Source: an uncultured SAR86 cluster bacterium
GTDB taxonomy: Bacteria; Pseudomonadota; Gammaproteobacteria; Magnimaribacterales; D2472
Direction of reading: 5' to 3'
NCBI GenBank assembly: GCA_902628925.1
Contig: CACOPA010000004.1
Span: forward strand, 1-64,000
Length of the DNA: 64,000 nucleotides
Shown piece after piece: positions 63,911-64,000 of this stretch; the stretch's first letter is position 1, and the number at the start of each line of letters is the position of its first letter. A program made the translations under genes and the position numbers. The notes under the pieces are model-generated. The model saw nothing but the letters and a program-made list of their open reading frames with translations, did not search any database and was not told the DNA's origin.

Positions 63911-63937
63911 AAAAAGCGGACTTAGTTCGCTTTTTTT
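63911..63937 (+). terminator. Intrinsic terminator of the SDR-to-ggt operon
   Basis: AAAAAGCGGAC pairs with GTTCGCTTTTT (one G-T wobble) around a 3-nt loop and is followed by T's on the plus strand. The minus strand ends the stem with five T's, so it may also stop the tRNA-Gly transcript. Confidence 0.75.
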
Positions 63938-63951
63938 ATGAATAAACTAAT

Positions 63952-64000
63952 TGGAGCGGGTGACGGGATTCGAACCCGTACCAATAGCTTGGAAGGCTAT
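63952..64000 (-). tRNA. tRNA-Gly (anticodon TCC), 3' part; 5' end beyond window
   Basis: Read on the minus strand, the anticodon loop CTTCCAA lies in a 5-bp stem (ATAGC/GCTAT), giving anticodon TCC for glycine. It is followed by a variable loop, a T-arm (ACGGG-TTCGAAT-CCCGT), the acceptor strand CACCCGC, the discriminator T and an encoded CCA ending at 63952. The D-arm and 5' acceptor strand are cut off by the window edge. Confidence 0.95.

Overview
This is an AT-rich, tightly packed stretch of chromosome with no mobile element, CRISPR array or rRNA visible. The gene content points to a free-living marine gammaproteobacterium of the SAR86 kind. The signs are the trxB / ftsK-lolA-crcB-serS neighbourhood, which is gammaproteobacterial; two large TonB-dependent receptors; many short-chain dehydrogenases (seven here), acyl-CoA ligases and crotonases; a sodium-pumping decarboxylase; and very small gaps with overlapping genes. 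The clade is inferred from gene content, not from a phylogeny.

Layout. 1-3261: a psiE / HD-domain / lipoprotein operon, small exported proteins, and a peptidase E-like gene. 3275-9707: oxidoreductases (GMC family, SDRs), an alpha/beta hydrolase, a RecB-like nuclease, a FabH-like synthase and TspO. 9700-15071: NupC, a 2OG-Fe(II) oxygenase and an Oar-like TonB receptor. 15088-20546: the conserved serS-crcB-lolA-ftsK operon with divergent trxB. 20551-24840: an AcuI/HSD10-type operon, then torF-glnK-amtB behind a canonical sigma-54 promoter. 24823-32557: an acyltransferase with oadBAG, a glycerophosphodiesterase, a UMF1-type transporter and a metallo-beta-lactamase-fold hydrolase. 32550-40510: one long operon with an acyl-CoA ligase, two OB-fold (DUF35) proteins, two thiolase-like proteins without the nucleophilic cysteine, two crotonases, DedA, HIT and a SnoaL-like protein. 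It resembles lipid-transfer/aldolase (Ltp-type) modules of steroid or branched-lipid breakdown. 40551-42102: two SDRs. 42103-52419: a phosphate region with beta-propeller phytase, TonB receptor, TetR-like regulator, PiT transporter, PPK2, Ppx/GppA, PhoR and PhoB. 52481-63831: acyl-CoA ligases, a subtilisin-like lipoprotein autotransporter, SDRs, a flavin dehydrogenase, YqgE/AlgH and gamma-glutamyltransferase. The window ends in the 3' half of a tRNA-Gly.

How it fits together. The phosphate region can be read as one chain: scavenging of organic phosphate at the cell surface (TonB receptor plus phytase), uptake of Pi (PiT), storage and mobilisation as polyphosphate (PPK2, Ppx), and sensing (PhoR/PhoB). 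Triple 11-bp-spaced TGTCA-like repeats before the receptor suggest direct PhoB control. Nitrogen has a parallel unit in the sigma-54-driven torF-glnK-amtB operon. Much of the rest is lipid, acyl-CoA and alcohol oxidation.

Expression signals. At least six operon-leading genes show a TATAAT-like box exactly 6 nt before the start codon and no Shine-Dalgarno, which predicts leaderless mRNAs. Two intrinsic terminators share an identical 17-nt hairpin. A third terminator lies inside the signal-peptide codons of the phytase.
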